In this document: piece by piece, positions 1-5,861 of the stretch
How positions within the stretch are numbered: the stretch's first letter is position 1
How the letters are laid out: each line of letters begins with the position of its first letter
Assembly (NCBI GenBank): GCA_029570245.1
Contig: JAKQSH010000267.1
Location: forward strand, 1 to 7,203
Source: Deltaproteobacteria bacterium
GTDB lineage: Bacteria; Myxococcota_A; SURF-8
Direction: 5' to 3'
DNA: 7,203 nt
Position numbers and translations under genes: made by a program
Notes under the pieces: model-generated
What the model was told of the DNA's origin: nothing
What the model saw: the letters and a program-made list of their open reading frames with translations, nothing else
The model's database searches: none

Positions 1-331
1 CTTTGACGATTAAAGACGATATACCGAAAACGATCATGGCGGTCAGAAGCACCTGCGCGACACCGCCGAGGAGGACTATTTTTTTTATTCTCAGCAGATG
101 CCTGAATGAGAATTCTATGCCGATCTCAAACAGCAGCAGCACAACACCGATTTCGGCCAGCATGTCGATGCTGTGGATATCGGTAATAAGACCCAGTCCA
201 TGCGGCCCGGCCAGCATTCCTCCGGCCAGATAAGCGATGAGCGAAGGCAGGCGCAGCTTCGAAAGCAGGAGCAGCAGACCTGCCGACAACGAAATAATGA
301 TGGCTATTTCCCTGAAAATTCCGAATTCCAT
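1..331 (-). CDS. Kef-type (CPA2) monovalent cation:proton antiporter, N-terminal part, cut by window edge
   Basis: This is the start of an inner-membrane exchanger that would swap K+ or Na+ for protons. The gene runs off the left edge, so only about 110 residues are visible. The reading begins MEFGIFREIA and gives four hydrophobic stretches at about 8-27, 28-44, 54-74 and 84-109. The segment RLPSLIAYLAGGMLAGPHGL matches the family pattern of 'LRLP..vgYLlaGillGP.glG', and EIGVVLLLFEIGIEF matches the 'EiGvvlLLFliGlEf' signature of the Na+/H+ exchanger domain. I chose the ATG at 331 because a GGGGA (338-342, minus) sits 6 nt before it. An in-frame ATG at 337 would abut that site directly. The C-terminus is not visible, so I cannot say whether RCK/TrkA-N regulatory domains follow, nor which ion is carried. 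It is divergent from the nitronate monooxygenase-like gene. Confidence 0.85.
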   Translation of the reverse strand, partial: MEFGIFREIAIIISLSAGLLLLLSKLRLPSLIAYLAGGMLAGPHGLGLITDIHSIDMLAEIGVVLLLFEIGIEFSFRHLLRIKKIVLLGGVAQVLLTAMIVFGISSLIVK

Positions 332-363
332 TACCATTCCCCATTCGTCCCGGCTTCAGAAAA

Positions 364-392
364 ATCATACCGATGTGAGCATGCCGCGTCAG
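364..392 (-). promoter_or_regulatory. Candidate sigma70 promoter for the Kef-type antiporter
   Basis: Read on the minus strand, a -35-like CTGACG (392-387) is followed by a 17-nt spacer and a -10-like TATGAT (369-364, five of six consensus bases). It lies about 33 nt upstream of the antiporter start. This is a consensus match by eye only. Confidence 0.45.
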
Positions 393-403
393 AGAGAATT
401 TTA

Positions 404-432
404 TTAGCCTGACGCAATGAATCATGTATAAT
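404..432 (+). promoter_or_regulatory. Candidate sigma70 promoter for the nitronate monooxygenase-like gene
   Basis: A perfect TATAAT lies at 427-432. A weak -35 candidate TTAGCC (404-409, three of six bases) sits exactly 17 nt upstream. The expected start of transcription near 439 would give a leader of about 58 nt before the GTG start. It is divergent from the antiporter promoter, with the two -35 regions only about 11 bp apart. Confidence 0.45.
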
Positions 433-486
433 TTAATGGATATTCTCGCCGAGCGCATCAAATAAATGAAATTCAGAAGCCGAAAT

Positions 487-492
487 GGAGGG
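487..492 (+). promoter_or_regulatory. Shine-Dalgarno site that sets a GTG start at 497
   Basis: GGAGGG lies 4-5 nt before an in-frame GTG at 497. The upstream ATG at 485 overlaps this site and has no ribosome binding site of its own. Starting at GTG gives MLKTRLTELLGIEYP, the usual beginning of this protein family. Confidence 0.8.
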
Positions 493-496
493 TAGC

Positions 497-1468
497 GTGT
501 TAAAAACCCGTTTGACCGAACTGTTGGGGATTGAATATCCGATCATTGGCGGAACAATGATGGACCTTGCCAGAGCCGAATATACTGCAGCCGTCTCCAA
601 CGGCGGCGGTTTGGGTGTTCTGGCATCGGCCATTTTCAGAGACACCGCAGCTTTTCGCGATGAAATTAAAAAAACCCGCGATCTGACAGACAAACCTTTC
701 GGAGTGAATATTAATCTTTTTCCGATGATGATGCCGCCGGACAACAGGGCTTATCTGGATGTGCTGGCGGAGGAAGGCGTAAAAGTCGTTGAAACTTCAG
801 GCTTTGCAGCGCCGGAAGACCTGGTGGGGCTTTTTAAGGAACGCAACATGATATGGATGCACAAATGCGTCGGAGTGCGCTATGCAAAAAAAGCCGCCGC
901 TCTGGGAGCTGATGCCGTTACGGTCGTCGGTTATGAAAACGGCGGAGCCACCGGAAAACTCAATATCACCACGCTGGTGCTGGTGCCTTCGGTTGTAAAG
1001 GCTGTCTCATGCCCGGTTATCGGCGGCGGCGGAGTGGTTGACGGGCGCAGCCTGTACGCCGTTCTTGCACTTGGCGCAGAAGGCGTCATTGTCGGTTCGC
1101 GCTTCATGCTTTCGGAAGAGTGTCCGATTCATCCGAATCTCAAAAAAGCCCTGTGCGATGCCAGCGAGCTTGACACGGACATAATTATGCAGTCAATCGG
1201 CTTCGCTCATCGCGTCTGGCTGAACGAACCGGCGAAGAAAACAATCGAAATGGAAGCGCGCGGCTGCGGCATAGAGGAAATCTATCCTTATGTTTCAGGC
1301 GAAGCGGCGCGAAGAATGTACAACGATGGAGACATCAACGCCGGGACAGTATCGTGTTCGCAGGGAATCGGACTGATCGACAGAGTAATGCCCATAAAGG
1401 ACATCATTCAGGAAATGGTTGCCGAAGCGGAGGAAACACACAGGCGCATGTCGTCCTTTATAAGCTGA
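497..1468 (+). CDS. Nitronate monooxygenase / 2-nitropropane dioxygenase-like FMN protein, variant active site
   Basis: This is a predicted cytosolic FMN-dependent TIM-barrel enzyme of 323 residues, a normal family length. Relatives oxidise alkyl nitronates or, as in FabK, reduce enoyl-ACP. The family pattern is clear. The N-terminus is LTELLGIEYPIIGGTMM (6-22), followed by AAVSNGGGLGVLAS (31-44). The phosphate-binding part is PVIGGGGVVDGRSL (173-186), then ALGAEGVIVGSRFM (191-204), and ECPIHPN (208-214) closes the conserved core. Two usual residues differ. The N-terminal 'QGGM' reads GGTM, and the 'GGHxG' motif carrying the catalytic His in characterised members reads GGATG (149-153), with Ala at 151. 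I believe a branch of the family shares this GGATG form, but I cannot check that here. The substrate is therefore unknown, and classical nitronate oxidation is doubtful. The gene stands alone between two promoters; no clear hairpin terminator follows it. Confidence 0.88.
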   Translation: MLKTRLTELLGIEYPIIGGTMMDLARAEYTAAVSNGGGLGVLASAIFRDTAAFRDEIKKTRDLTDKPFGVNINLFPMMMPPDNRAYLDVLAEEGVKVVETSGFAAPEDLVGLFKERNMIWMHKCVGVRYAKKAAALGADAVTVVGYENGGATGKLNITTLVLVPSVVKAVSCPVIGGGGVVDGRSLYAVLALGAEGVIVGSRFMLSEECPIHPNLKKALCDASELDTDIIMQSIGFAHRVWLNEPAKKTIEMEARGCGIEEIYPYVSGEAARRMYNDGDINAGTVSCSQGIGLIDRVMPIKDIIQEMVAEAEETHRRMSSFIS

Positions 1469-1480
1469 AACGCTTCTCTC

Positions 1481-1510
1481 ATGGCAAGCAGCTTCGATAC
1501 CTGTTATAAT
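1481..1510 (+). promoter_or_regulatory. Extended -10 promoter for the YihY-family gene
   Basis: TGTTATAAT (1502-1510) is a perfect extended -10 element: TG, one base, then TATAAT. An ATGGCA (1481-1486, four of six -35 bases) lies 18 nt upstream. Transcription would begin near 1517, leaving a leader of about 27 nt. Confidence 0.55.
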
Positions 1511-1543
1511 AATGAATGAGAATACATCCGTTTTAACGCAGGT

Positions 1544-2521
1544 ATGGAGAAGTCTTTGTCAGAATCCGATACGGAAAAGAAAAAAAAAGGGCTGCTGTCC
1601 GTCCTTGTCGAAAGACTGCTGGCGGGAGTGGAGAAATGGAGCAATTTGCCTGAAGTGCTTAACGGCAGGCGTCCTCTGCGCTATGCGGCTCTGACTGTGC
1701 AGCTTGGGCTGGAATTGAAACGAGGATTCCGCGCCAGGCCGGTCAGCGTCGGCGCACATGCACTGACATACACGACAGTTCTGTCCATAATTCCTCTTAT
1801 GGCTGTGCTGCTTTACATTCTGCGACAGGTTGGCATGTGGGAACAGATGCGGGATAACGTTCTGCCCGGCATAATAAAAAACTACCCCGAAATGAGCAGG
1901 GTTTCCGAATACATTATTGCATATGTGGAGCGTACAGATTTTGACTCCATGGGACTGGCCGGCGGCTTTTTTCTGTTCTACACCACCCTGTCCATGATCG
2001 GGCAGATCGAAAAGGCCTTCAACCGTACATGGGAAATAAACAAGTCCCGCAATCCGCTGCGCAAAATCAGCGATTATCTGCTGGTGCTCATTTTCGTGCC
2101 GACTTTGATTTCGTTCGGCATAAGTTTCAACTCGCTGCTGCTGGAGACTGCTGTCGCTTATCTGCCGATGCTGAAAGACATGGCAGGCTCGGCTCTCTCT
2201 GATATGCTGTCGATGCTTTTCCTCGGTCTGGGTTTGACGCTGCTGCTGTTTTTTCTTCCGAACCGGAAAGTTCCGATCTGGGCGGCTCTGATAAGCGGCT
2301 TTTCAGGCGGCCTGCTTTTTTTCTGGATGACCAGAATATACTTTGGCCTTCAGGTTGGAGTTGCGAACTACAACATGATCTATTCTTCGCTGGCAGTATT
2401 GCCAGTGTCTATTATTTTCATTGACCTGGTATGGCATATTGTGCTTTTAAGCTGCGAATTCTGCCGCGCCCTGCATACGGTGAGACTGCGCAACTACCAG
2501 TCCGTAAAACAGATTGATTGA
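1544..2521 (+). CDS. YihY/BrkB-family integral membrane protein
   Basis: This is an inner-membrane protein of 325 residues in the family once misnamed ribonuclease BN. Its biochemical role is not settled. A charged cytosolic N-terminus of about 65 residues, with a Lys run at 12-15, precedes about six hydrophobic segments: roughly 70-93, 137-153, 176-195, 217-239, 244-264 and 279-304. Family signatures are ALTYTTVLSIIPLMAV (73-88), IEKAFNRTWEI (155-165) followed by a basic stretch and SDYL, and near the end YSSLAVLPVSIIFIDLVWHI (280-299), matching 'YGslaalplfllWlYlsW'. The start ATG has only a weak AGG 4 nt upstream, so expression may be low, but no better in-frame start exists. A run of nine A's (1580-1588) falls in codons 13-15. 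The unit has its own promoter. Substrate or partner is unknown. Confidence 0.9.
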   Translation: MEKSLSESDTEKKKKGLLSVLVERLLAGVEKWSNLPEVLNGRRPLRYAALTVQLGLELKRGFRARPVSVGAHALTYTTVLSIIPLMAVLLYILRQVGMWEQMRDNVLPGIIKNYPEMSRVSEYIIAYVERTDFDSMGLAGGFFLFYTTLSMIGQIEKAFNRTWEINKSRNPLRKISDYLLVLIFVPTLISFGISFNSLLLETAVAYLPMLKDMAGSALSDMLSMLFLGLGLTLLLFFLPNRKVPIWAALISGFSGGLLFFWMTRIYFGLQVGVANYNMIYSSLAVLPVSIIFIDLVWHIVLLSCEFCRALHTVRLRNYQSVKQID

Positions 2522-2760
2522 ATTGCCGGAATAAGAAGAAAGACAAGTCTGCAGAATCATCATTGCGCCCGCCCGGCGGAGCAAACGGTGGCCGCAGGCC
2601 GGCGCGCAAAACAAGGCGCGTCCAGTTCTTTCTACTGGAAAGCCGGATTGCGTACAAGGGTCAGGCTCTGGGAAAACTTTTTCATTATATTTTTATTTTT
2701 AATCAAGTGATGTTATGTTAAATTTCAAGTCATTAATTTTTACTGATGGGGATTGCTCAA
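2522..2760. other. Intergenic gap with a GC-rich hairpin-forming segment, then an AT-rich leader
   Basis: I see no convincing gene here. The first part (about 2565-2645) is much richer in G+C than what follows and holds several inverted repeats. GGCC-GCA-GGCC lies at 2591-2600 or adjacent. A 7-bp stem pairs GGCGCGC (2601-2607) with GCGCGTC (2616-2622, one G-U pair) around an 8-nt loop. TCCAGT (2621-2626) pairs with ACTGGA (2634-2639). None is followed by a T-run, so they do not look like intrinsic terminators. The rest (2670-2745) is AT-rich and probably holds the promoter of the next gene, but I cannot identify its boxes. An open frame from a TTG at 2518 crosses the segment and is judged spurious. 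Confidence 0.4.
2601..2639. repeat. Two adjacent inverted repeats, possible structured RNA or intergenic repeat unit
   Basis: GGCGCGC (2601-2607) pairs with GCGCGTC (2616-2622), and directly after it TCCAGT (2621-2626) pairs with ACTGGA (2634-2639). The two stems share two bases, so they are alternative or stacked structures. GGCGCG also occurs as a direct repeat at 2601-2606 and 2615-2620. I do not recognise a known RNA family, and only one copy is present in the window. Confidence 0.35.
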
Positions 2761-3468
2761 ATGCGTCCGACGGTATTTATGCTTGGTTTGCTGGCTTTTT
2801 GCGCCGCATTGTTTTCCGCTTCCCCCGTCGCCGCTTAAGGCAATGAATGCAAACCGGTTTGTGACGAAAGCCACAGATGCGTTGACGGTGTCTGTCTGAC
2901 GCTGGATCAGTATTACACAAACGTCGATCCCGGAGTTTTCGAGCCTGAAGACGCAGCCGCTGCATTCTTTCTTGATTTCTTCATTCACGGCGGGCTGGGG
3001 CATTATTTTTACAGCGGAAATTATTACTGGGGTGCAGCTGGAACGGTTTCGCTGGCGGTCGGACTCGCGGGTTTTATAATGTATAGTGGAGCTAAGAGCC
3101 GTGAACTGGCAGATGGTTTGGGTGGCATAGGGAGTGCGTTATCCCGGATGTCCGGTGAAGAAGAAAAAGAAACAGACAGATGCACGAATTGCGATGAAGT
3201 CGCTCTCGCCGGATTGGTGATGATGGGCATCGGTCTGGCCGGACGGCTGGTTTGTTCGATTTCAGCACCCATAATTACGGTTGAAAACAATCAGCGCAAG
3301 GCCGCCGAGCGAGAAAAATACGAGCAATGGAAAAAAGAAAACAATCTGGCGAGCCACGAAAATTATATGGATGCGGTTTACGGTGGCGATACGAACTCCG
3401 TGTTCGATGAGGAGCAATACCATGTGGCTCAAGCCGGAGTTTTCAGAATAATTGACCTGTGTTTCTGA
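2761..3468 (+). pseudogene. Exported Cys-rich, two-helix membrane protein gene interrupted by an in-frame TAA at codon 26
   Basis: Read through, this frame would encode 234 amino acids plus the internal stop. The start ATG has GGGGA 8 nt upstream (2748-2752 region). Codons 1-25 form a clean signal peptide, MRPTVFMLGL then LAFCAALFSASPVAA. Codon 26 (2836-2838) is TAA. The same frame continues open to a TGA at 3466-3468 with protein-like content. First comes a short Cys module (Cys 30, 34, 40, 45; CVDGVC). A hydrophobic segment at 66-110 follows, containing GGLGHYFYSGNYYWGAAG, which resembles TM2-type 'GglGhfYlG' hairpins. A charged linker with CTNC (141-144), a second hydrophobic segment (146-172) and a basic helical stretch rich in Lys/Glu (173-196) complete it. 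No in-frame restart occurs before ATG 3079, which lacks a ribosome binding site and would lose the first half. A CAA-to-TAA change would explain the stop exactly, giving VAA followed by Q. Function is not recognised. Confidence 0.7.
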
Positions 3469-3507
3469 TATGCCTCATATGCAATCATCAAATAGTCCAT
3501 TTATTTC

Positions 3508-3536
3508 TTGCCTTTGAGTATTCAATGCTGTACAAA
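3508..3536 (+). promoter_or_regulatory. Candidate sigma70 promoter for the MATE-family gene
   Basis: TTGCCT (3508-3513, four of six -35 bases) is spaced 17 nt from TACAAA (3531-3536, four of six -10 bases). Initiation near 3543 would leave a leader of about 22 nt that contains the GGAG ribosome binding site (3553-3556, 8 nt before the ATG). Confidence 0.4.
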
Positions 3537-3564
3537 AATCTGTTTTTAACGTGGAGTAATTGCC

Positions 3565-4959
3565 ATGTCTCACGAAGATAGCGACCAGACCGACCATAAA
3601 CACAGCATACCCAGCGTAGTTCACGAAAAATCAGGCACATCCGGCGAATTGTTCAGGCTGGCCTATCCGCTTATGATCTCATTCCTTTCCATGACGATCA
3701 TGGGTCTGATCGACACCTTTATTGTCGGTTATCTGGGAACGGCCCAGCAGGGCGGCGTGGGTTTCGCAATGAACGTCACCTGGACCATGTTCAGCCTGTT
3801 TACCGGCACAATGGGCGCAGTGGTGACTTTCGTTGCTCAGGCTTATGGCGCCGGACGCATCGAACAGATTAAGCGCTGGGTCATGGCGGCCTTCACCGTA
3901 GCGGCTCCGGCTTCGCTGCTGGTTTTCGCCGCAGTGCCTTTCGCCTCCGAAATAATAGACCTTATCGGCACCGATGCGGCACTCAAACCGCATGTGGTTG
4001 CCTATATGACCGTAATAATGCTGGGAGTGCCTTTTCTGCTGTCCAATTTCATCTTCTCAGGTTTTTTCCGCGCTCTGGGCGACACGCGAACTCCGATGGT
4101 TGTGACGGTAATCGCCAACGCCATCAATGCCGTGCTTGACGTGATTCTGGTTTTCGGAGTCTGGTTCATTCCCGGCATGGGTGTTCGTGGTGCGGCAATC
4201 GCCACAGTTTTTGCTCAGGGGTGCCAGGTGGCGATGTATTTGTGGGTTTACATCAACGAAAAGAACAATGCTCTTTATGGAACGCGCAGCATCTTTGTAG
4301 TAAGTGCCTCTGAACTGGGACGGTTTCTTAAAATCGGTCTGCCGATGGGCTTTGCCTGGAGCATCGAAATGATATCGTGGGCCTTTATGATGTCGTTCAT
4401 TTCCCGGCTCAGCGCCAGCGGCATGGCCGCTTCGACCATTGTATGGCAACTCATGCATTTCAGCTTCATGCCCGCCGTGGCTCTTTCCATTGCCATTTCC
4501 ACACTGGTTGGGCAATACCTCGGAGCCGAGCGCATCGACCTTGCGCGCCGCTCGGCCAAAATAGGCATGGTGTGGGGGCTGGGCTTCATGTTCGTTCTGG
4601 GGTTGGTGTTCGCAGTCGGACGCAACCATCTTATCGCGTTGTTCAACAGCGACCCGGAAGTGGTTTCCATCGGCGCTGTTCTGCTGCTTATAGCCGCCGC
4701 TTTTCAGATGTTCGATGCGCTCAACATCTGCGCCTCAGGGGTTCTGCGCGGTGCCGGCGACACGAAGTTCCCCATGTATATTCAGGTCGGTCTGGCCTGG
4801 ATGATATTTATTCCGCTGGTTTACGTCTTCGGCCATGTACTTGAATGGGGGATTTATGGCGCATGGCTGGCCGGGCTGGTTTTTATTGTGCTTCTGGGAA
4901 TCACCCTGTTCCTGCGTTTTCTTTCCGGCGGCTGGACGAAAATCCGCGTTATTCATTAA
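3565..4959 (+). CDS. MATE-family multidrug/toxin efflux transporter (NorM/DinF type)
   Basis: This is an inner-membrane cation-coupled exporter of 464 residues, a normal length for the family with about 12 membrane segments. The first segment starts with RLAYPLMISFLSMTIMGLID (31-50), followed by TFIVGYLGTAQQGGVGFA, the usual MATE opening. The two-fold internal repeat is visible. The first half carries GFFRALGDTRTPM (166-178) and the second half carries GVLRGAGDTKFPM (392-404), both matching the family's 'RG.GDT..P' loop. TLVGQYLGAERIDLARR (313-329) mirrors TFVAQAYGAGRIEQIKR (88-104) in the first half. The N-terminus before the first membrane segment is hydrophilic, about 27 residues, and holds four His (3, 11, 13, 20). 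The start is supported by GGAG 8 nt upstream. The gene has its own candidate promoter and ends just before a strong terminator shared with yceI. The substrate cannot be told from sequence. Confidence 0.95.
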   Translation: MSHEDSDQTDHKHSIPSVVHEKSGTSGELFRLAYPLMISFLSMTIMGLIDTFIVGYLGTAQQGGVGFAMNVTWTMFSLFTGTMGAVVTFVAQAYGAGRIEQIKRWVMAAFTVAAPASLLVFAAVPFASEIIDLIGTDAALKPHVVAYMTVIMLGVPFLLSNFIFSGFFRALGDTRTPMVVTVIANAINAVLDVILVFGVWFIPGMGVRGAAIATVFAQGCQVAMYLWVYINEKNNALYGTRSIFVVSASELGRFLKIGLPMGFAWSIEMISWAFMMSFISRLSASGMAASTIVWQLMHFSFMPAVALSIAISTLVGQYLGAERIDLARRSAKIGMVWGLGFMFVLGLVFAVGRNHLIALFNSDPEVVSIGAVLLLIAAAFQMFDALNICASGVLRGAGDTKFPMYIQVGLAWMIFIPLVYVFGHVLEWGIYGAWLAGLVFIVLLGITLFLRFLSGGWTKIRVIH

Positions 4960-4963
4960 AATC

Positions 4964-4994
4964 GAAAAGCCGTCGGATATTCCGGCGGCTTTTC
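4964..4994. terminator. Bidirectional intrinsic terminator between the MATE gene and yceI
   Basis: A 14-bp stem (4964-4977 with 4981-4994, one G-T wobble) closes on a 3-nt TAT loop. The stem starts GAAAAGCCG and ends CGGCTTTTC, so an A-run and T-run flank the GC core on both strands. It lies 4 bp after the MATE stop and 25 bp from the yceI stop, and serves both convergent genes. Confidence 0.88.
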
Positions 4995-5019
4995 TGCAAA
5001 TCCGAATATCGGATGTCTT

Positions 5020-5622
5020 TTATTTACCGGTTGTCTGAATTATTTCAACTTCTATTTCAAGGTTGACTTCATCCCCGACAACCGCCGTTCCTTCGGCAAG
5101 CATGTTGAAGGCCAGTCCGAAATCCTGTCGGTTCAGTTTGCCTTTAAGGCTGTATCCGGCGTGAAGTTGAGCTCCCTGGCCGAAATCGGCCTTCTGTGCG
5201 CCGAGGAACTCCCCGGTGAAAACCACAGTTTTAGTCACTCCTTTCATGGTAAAGTCAGTCTCTACACTGACGTTGTTGCCGTTCCAGCTTATTTTTTTGC
5301 TTTTAAGCATAATTTCAGGGAATTTCGACGCATCGAAAAAATCCGGTGATTTCAGATGCTCATCGCGCTTGTCGATTCCGGTTGTAATCGAATCGACTGA
5401 TGCCTTTGCGCTGACTGAGCTTATCCTGCCGTCAGTTCCGGCTTCAACGGAGGCTTCGAATTGTTTGAAGCTGCCTCTGACTTTTGAAATTCCGAGGTGT
5501 TTTACCCAGAATCCCACATCGCTGTGAGCTTTATCGAGTTGCCAGCTTGAAGAAGTTTCTGCGGCGTGAAGATTTAAAGCCAGCAGAAACAAAGGAATCA
5601 TTAACAGAACAGTCTTTTTCAT
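5020..5622 (-). CDS. yceI: YceI-family periplasmic lipid-binding-type protein
   Basis: This is a secreted lipocalin-like beta-barrel protein of 200 residues. Family members bind polyprenoids or other amphiphiles in the periplasm. The signal peptide is MKKTVLLMIPLFLLALNLHA with predicted cleavage before AE (20/21). The mature part shows the YceI pattern in order: WQLDKAHSDVGFWVKHLGIS (27-46) with VRGSF after it, SITTGIDKRDEHLKSPDFFD (78-97), FPEIMLKSKKI (101-111), FTMKGVTKTVVF (124-135), and KLNRQDFGL (162-170) for 'GRkDFGl'. I chose the ATG at 5622 because GGAGG (5635-5631, minus) sits 8 nt upstream. An in-frame ATG at 5637 would overlap that site and put five extra residues before the signal peptide. 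The C-terminal EVEIIQTTGK completes the last strand. A perfect palindrome at 5644-5659 lies just upstream. The exact ligand is unknown. Confidence 0.93.
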   Translation of the reverse strand: MKKTVLLMIPLFLLALNLHAAETSSSWQLDKAHSDVGFWVKHLGISKVRGSFKQFEASVEAGTDGRISSVSAKASVDSITTGIDKRDEHLKSPDFFDASKFPEIMLKSKKISWNGNNVSVETDFTMKGVTKTVVFTGEFLGAQKADFGQGAQLHAGYSLKGKLNRQDFGLAFNMLAEGTAVVGDEVNLEIEVEIIQTTGK

Positions 5623-5630
5623 CGCAATAT

Positions 5631-5635
5631 CCTCC
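5631..5635 (-). promoter_or_regulatory. Shine-Dalgarno site that sets the yceI start
   Basis: GGAGG on the minus strand is followed by 8 nt and then ATG AAA AAG at 5622. This fixes the start in front of the MKK signal peptide rather than at the in-frame ATG at 5637. Confidence 0.8.
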
Positions 5636-5643
5636 ATTCCGGT

Positions 5644-5659
5644 CAGGAATTAATTCCTG
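5644..5659. promoter_or_regulatory. 16-bp perfect palindrome upstream of yceI, candidate operator
   Basis: CAGGAATTAATTCCTG is identical to its reverse complement with no spacer. It sits 22-37 bp upstream of the yceI start codon, just before the ribosome binding site, where a repressor dimer site is plausible. It could also fold in the mRNA leader, but a gapless palindrome makes a poor hairpin. No regulator gene adjoins it, and I do not recognise the motif. Confidence 0.4.
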
Positions 5660-5809
5660 CCGTAAAAAAACATCAATCTGTTGTCACAAACCCTCTGAAT
5701 TTGAAGCTGCTTACTGATCGGGTTTTGTCAATAGCCTGAGATCATTTTTTTCGGAATTCTGCTGTTCTGCCGGATTCGAGAGTTGCTTAATTCTGCATAT
5801 ATGCAATGT
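5660..5809. other. Intergenic stretch between yceI and the PPDK terminators
   Basis: No gene is visible here. The yceI promoter must lie in this region, reading minus. A perfect -35-like TTGACA (minus, 5731-5726) is present, but the 16-18 nt spacing leads to no credible -10. A 12-bp palindrome, TGCATATATGCA, lies at 5794-5805. Confidence 0.4.
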
Positions 5810-5810
5810 C

Positions 5811-5838
5811 AAATAAAAATCCCCGCCGTATGGGCGGG
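5811..5838 (-). terminator. Second (distal) intrinsic terminator after PPDK
   Basis: On the minus strand a 6-bp GC stem (CCCGCC with GGCGGG, 5838-5822) with a 5-nt CATAC loop is followed by GATTTTTATTT. This is the standard hairpin plus U-tract form. It lies about 80 bp past the PPDK stop and behind the first hairpin, so it acts as a backup. Confidence 0.7.
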
Positions 5839-5861
5839 TACTTCGCAGTCAATCTTAAATA

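Noticed and set aside
126..461. 111-codon open frame on the minus strand
   Set aside because: It is out of frame with the antiporter on the same strand, whose frame gives clear family motifs. Its own protein has low-quality, Arg/His-rich content.
485..496. ATG at 485 as the start of the nitronate monooxygenase-like gene
   Set aside because: It overlaps the GGAGGG ribosome binding site and adds four residues not expected in the family. GTG at 497 fits both the site and the family N-terminus.
1462..1494. AAGCTG...CAGCTT inverted repeat after the nitronate monooxygenase-like gene as a terminator
   Set aside because: It has only six base pairs around a 21-nt loop, overlaps the stop codon, and has no T-run after it.
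2711..2719. TGTTATGTT as an extended -10 for the interrupted exported-protein gene
   Set aside because: It matches only four of six -10 bases and lies in AT-rich DNA where such matches are frequent. The -35 position reads TTTTAT.
2518..2721. 67-codon open frame from a TTG overlapping the YihY-family stop
   Set aside because: It has no ribosome binding site, and its composition is driven by the GC-rich hairpin DNA and then by the AT-rich leader. No recognisable motif is present.
2836..2838. TAA reassigned to an amino acid in this organism
   Set aside because: Three other genes in the window (MATE, yceI, PPDK) end at TAA at their expected family C-termini or just after, and no other gene has an internal TAA.
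4057..4629. 190-codon minus-strand open frame inside the MATE gene
   Set aside because: It is antisense to a strong MATE match, rich in His/Arg/Asn, and a typical shadow of membrane-protein codons.
5726..5731. Perfect TTGACA (minus strand) as the yceI -35 box; a second TTGACA at 5807-5812
   Set aside because: Neither has a credible -10 hexamer at 16-18 nt. They may still take part in promoters, but I could not support a full call.
5794..5805. 12-bp palindrome TGCATATATGCA as an operator
   Set aside because: It is short and alternating AT-rich, so the chance expectation is appreciable. It lies between genes with no tie to a promoter I can define.
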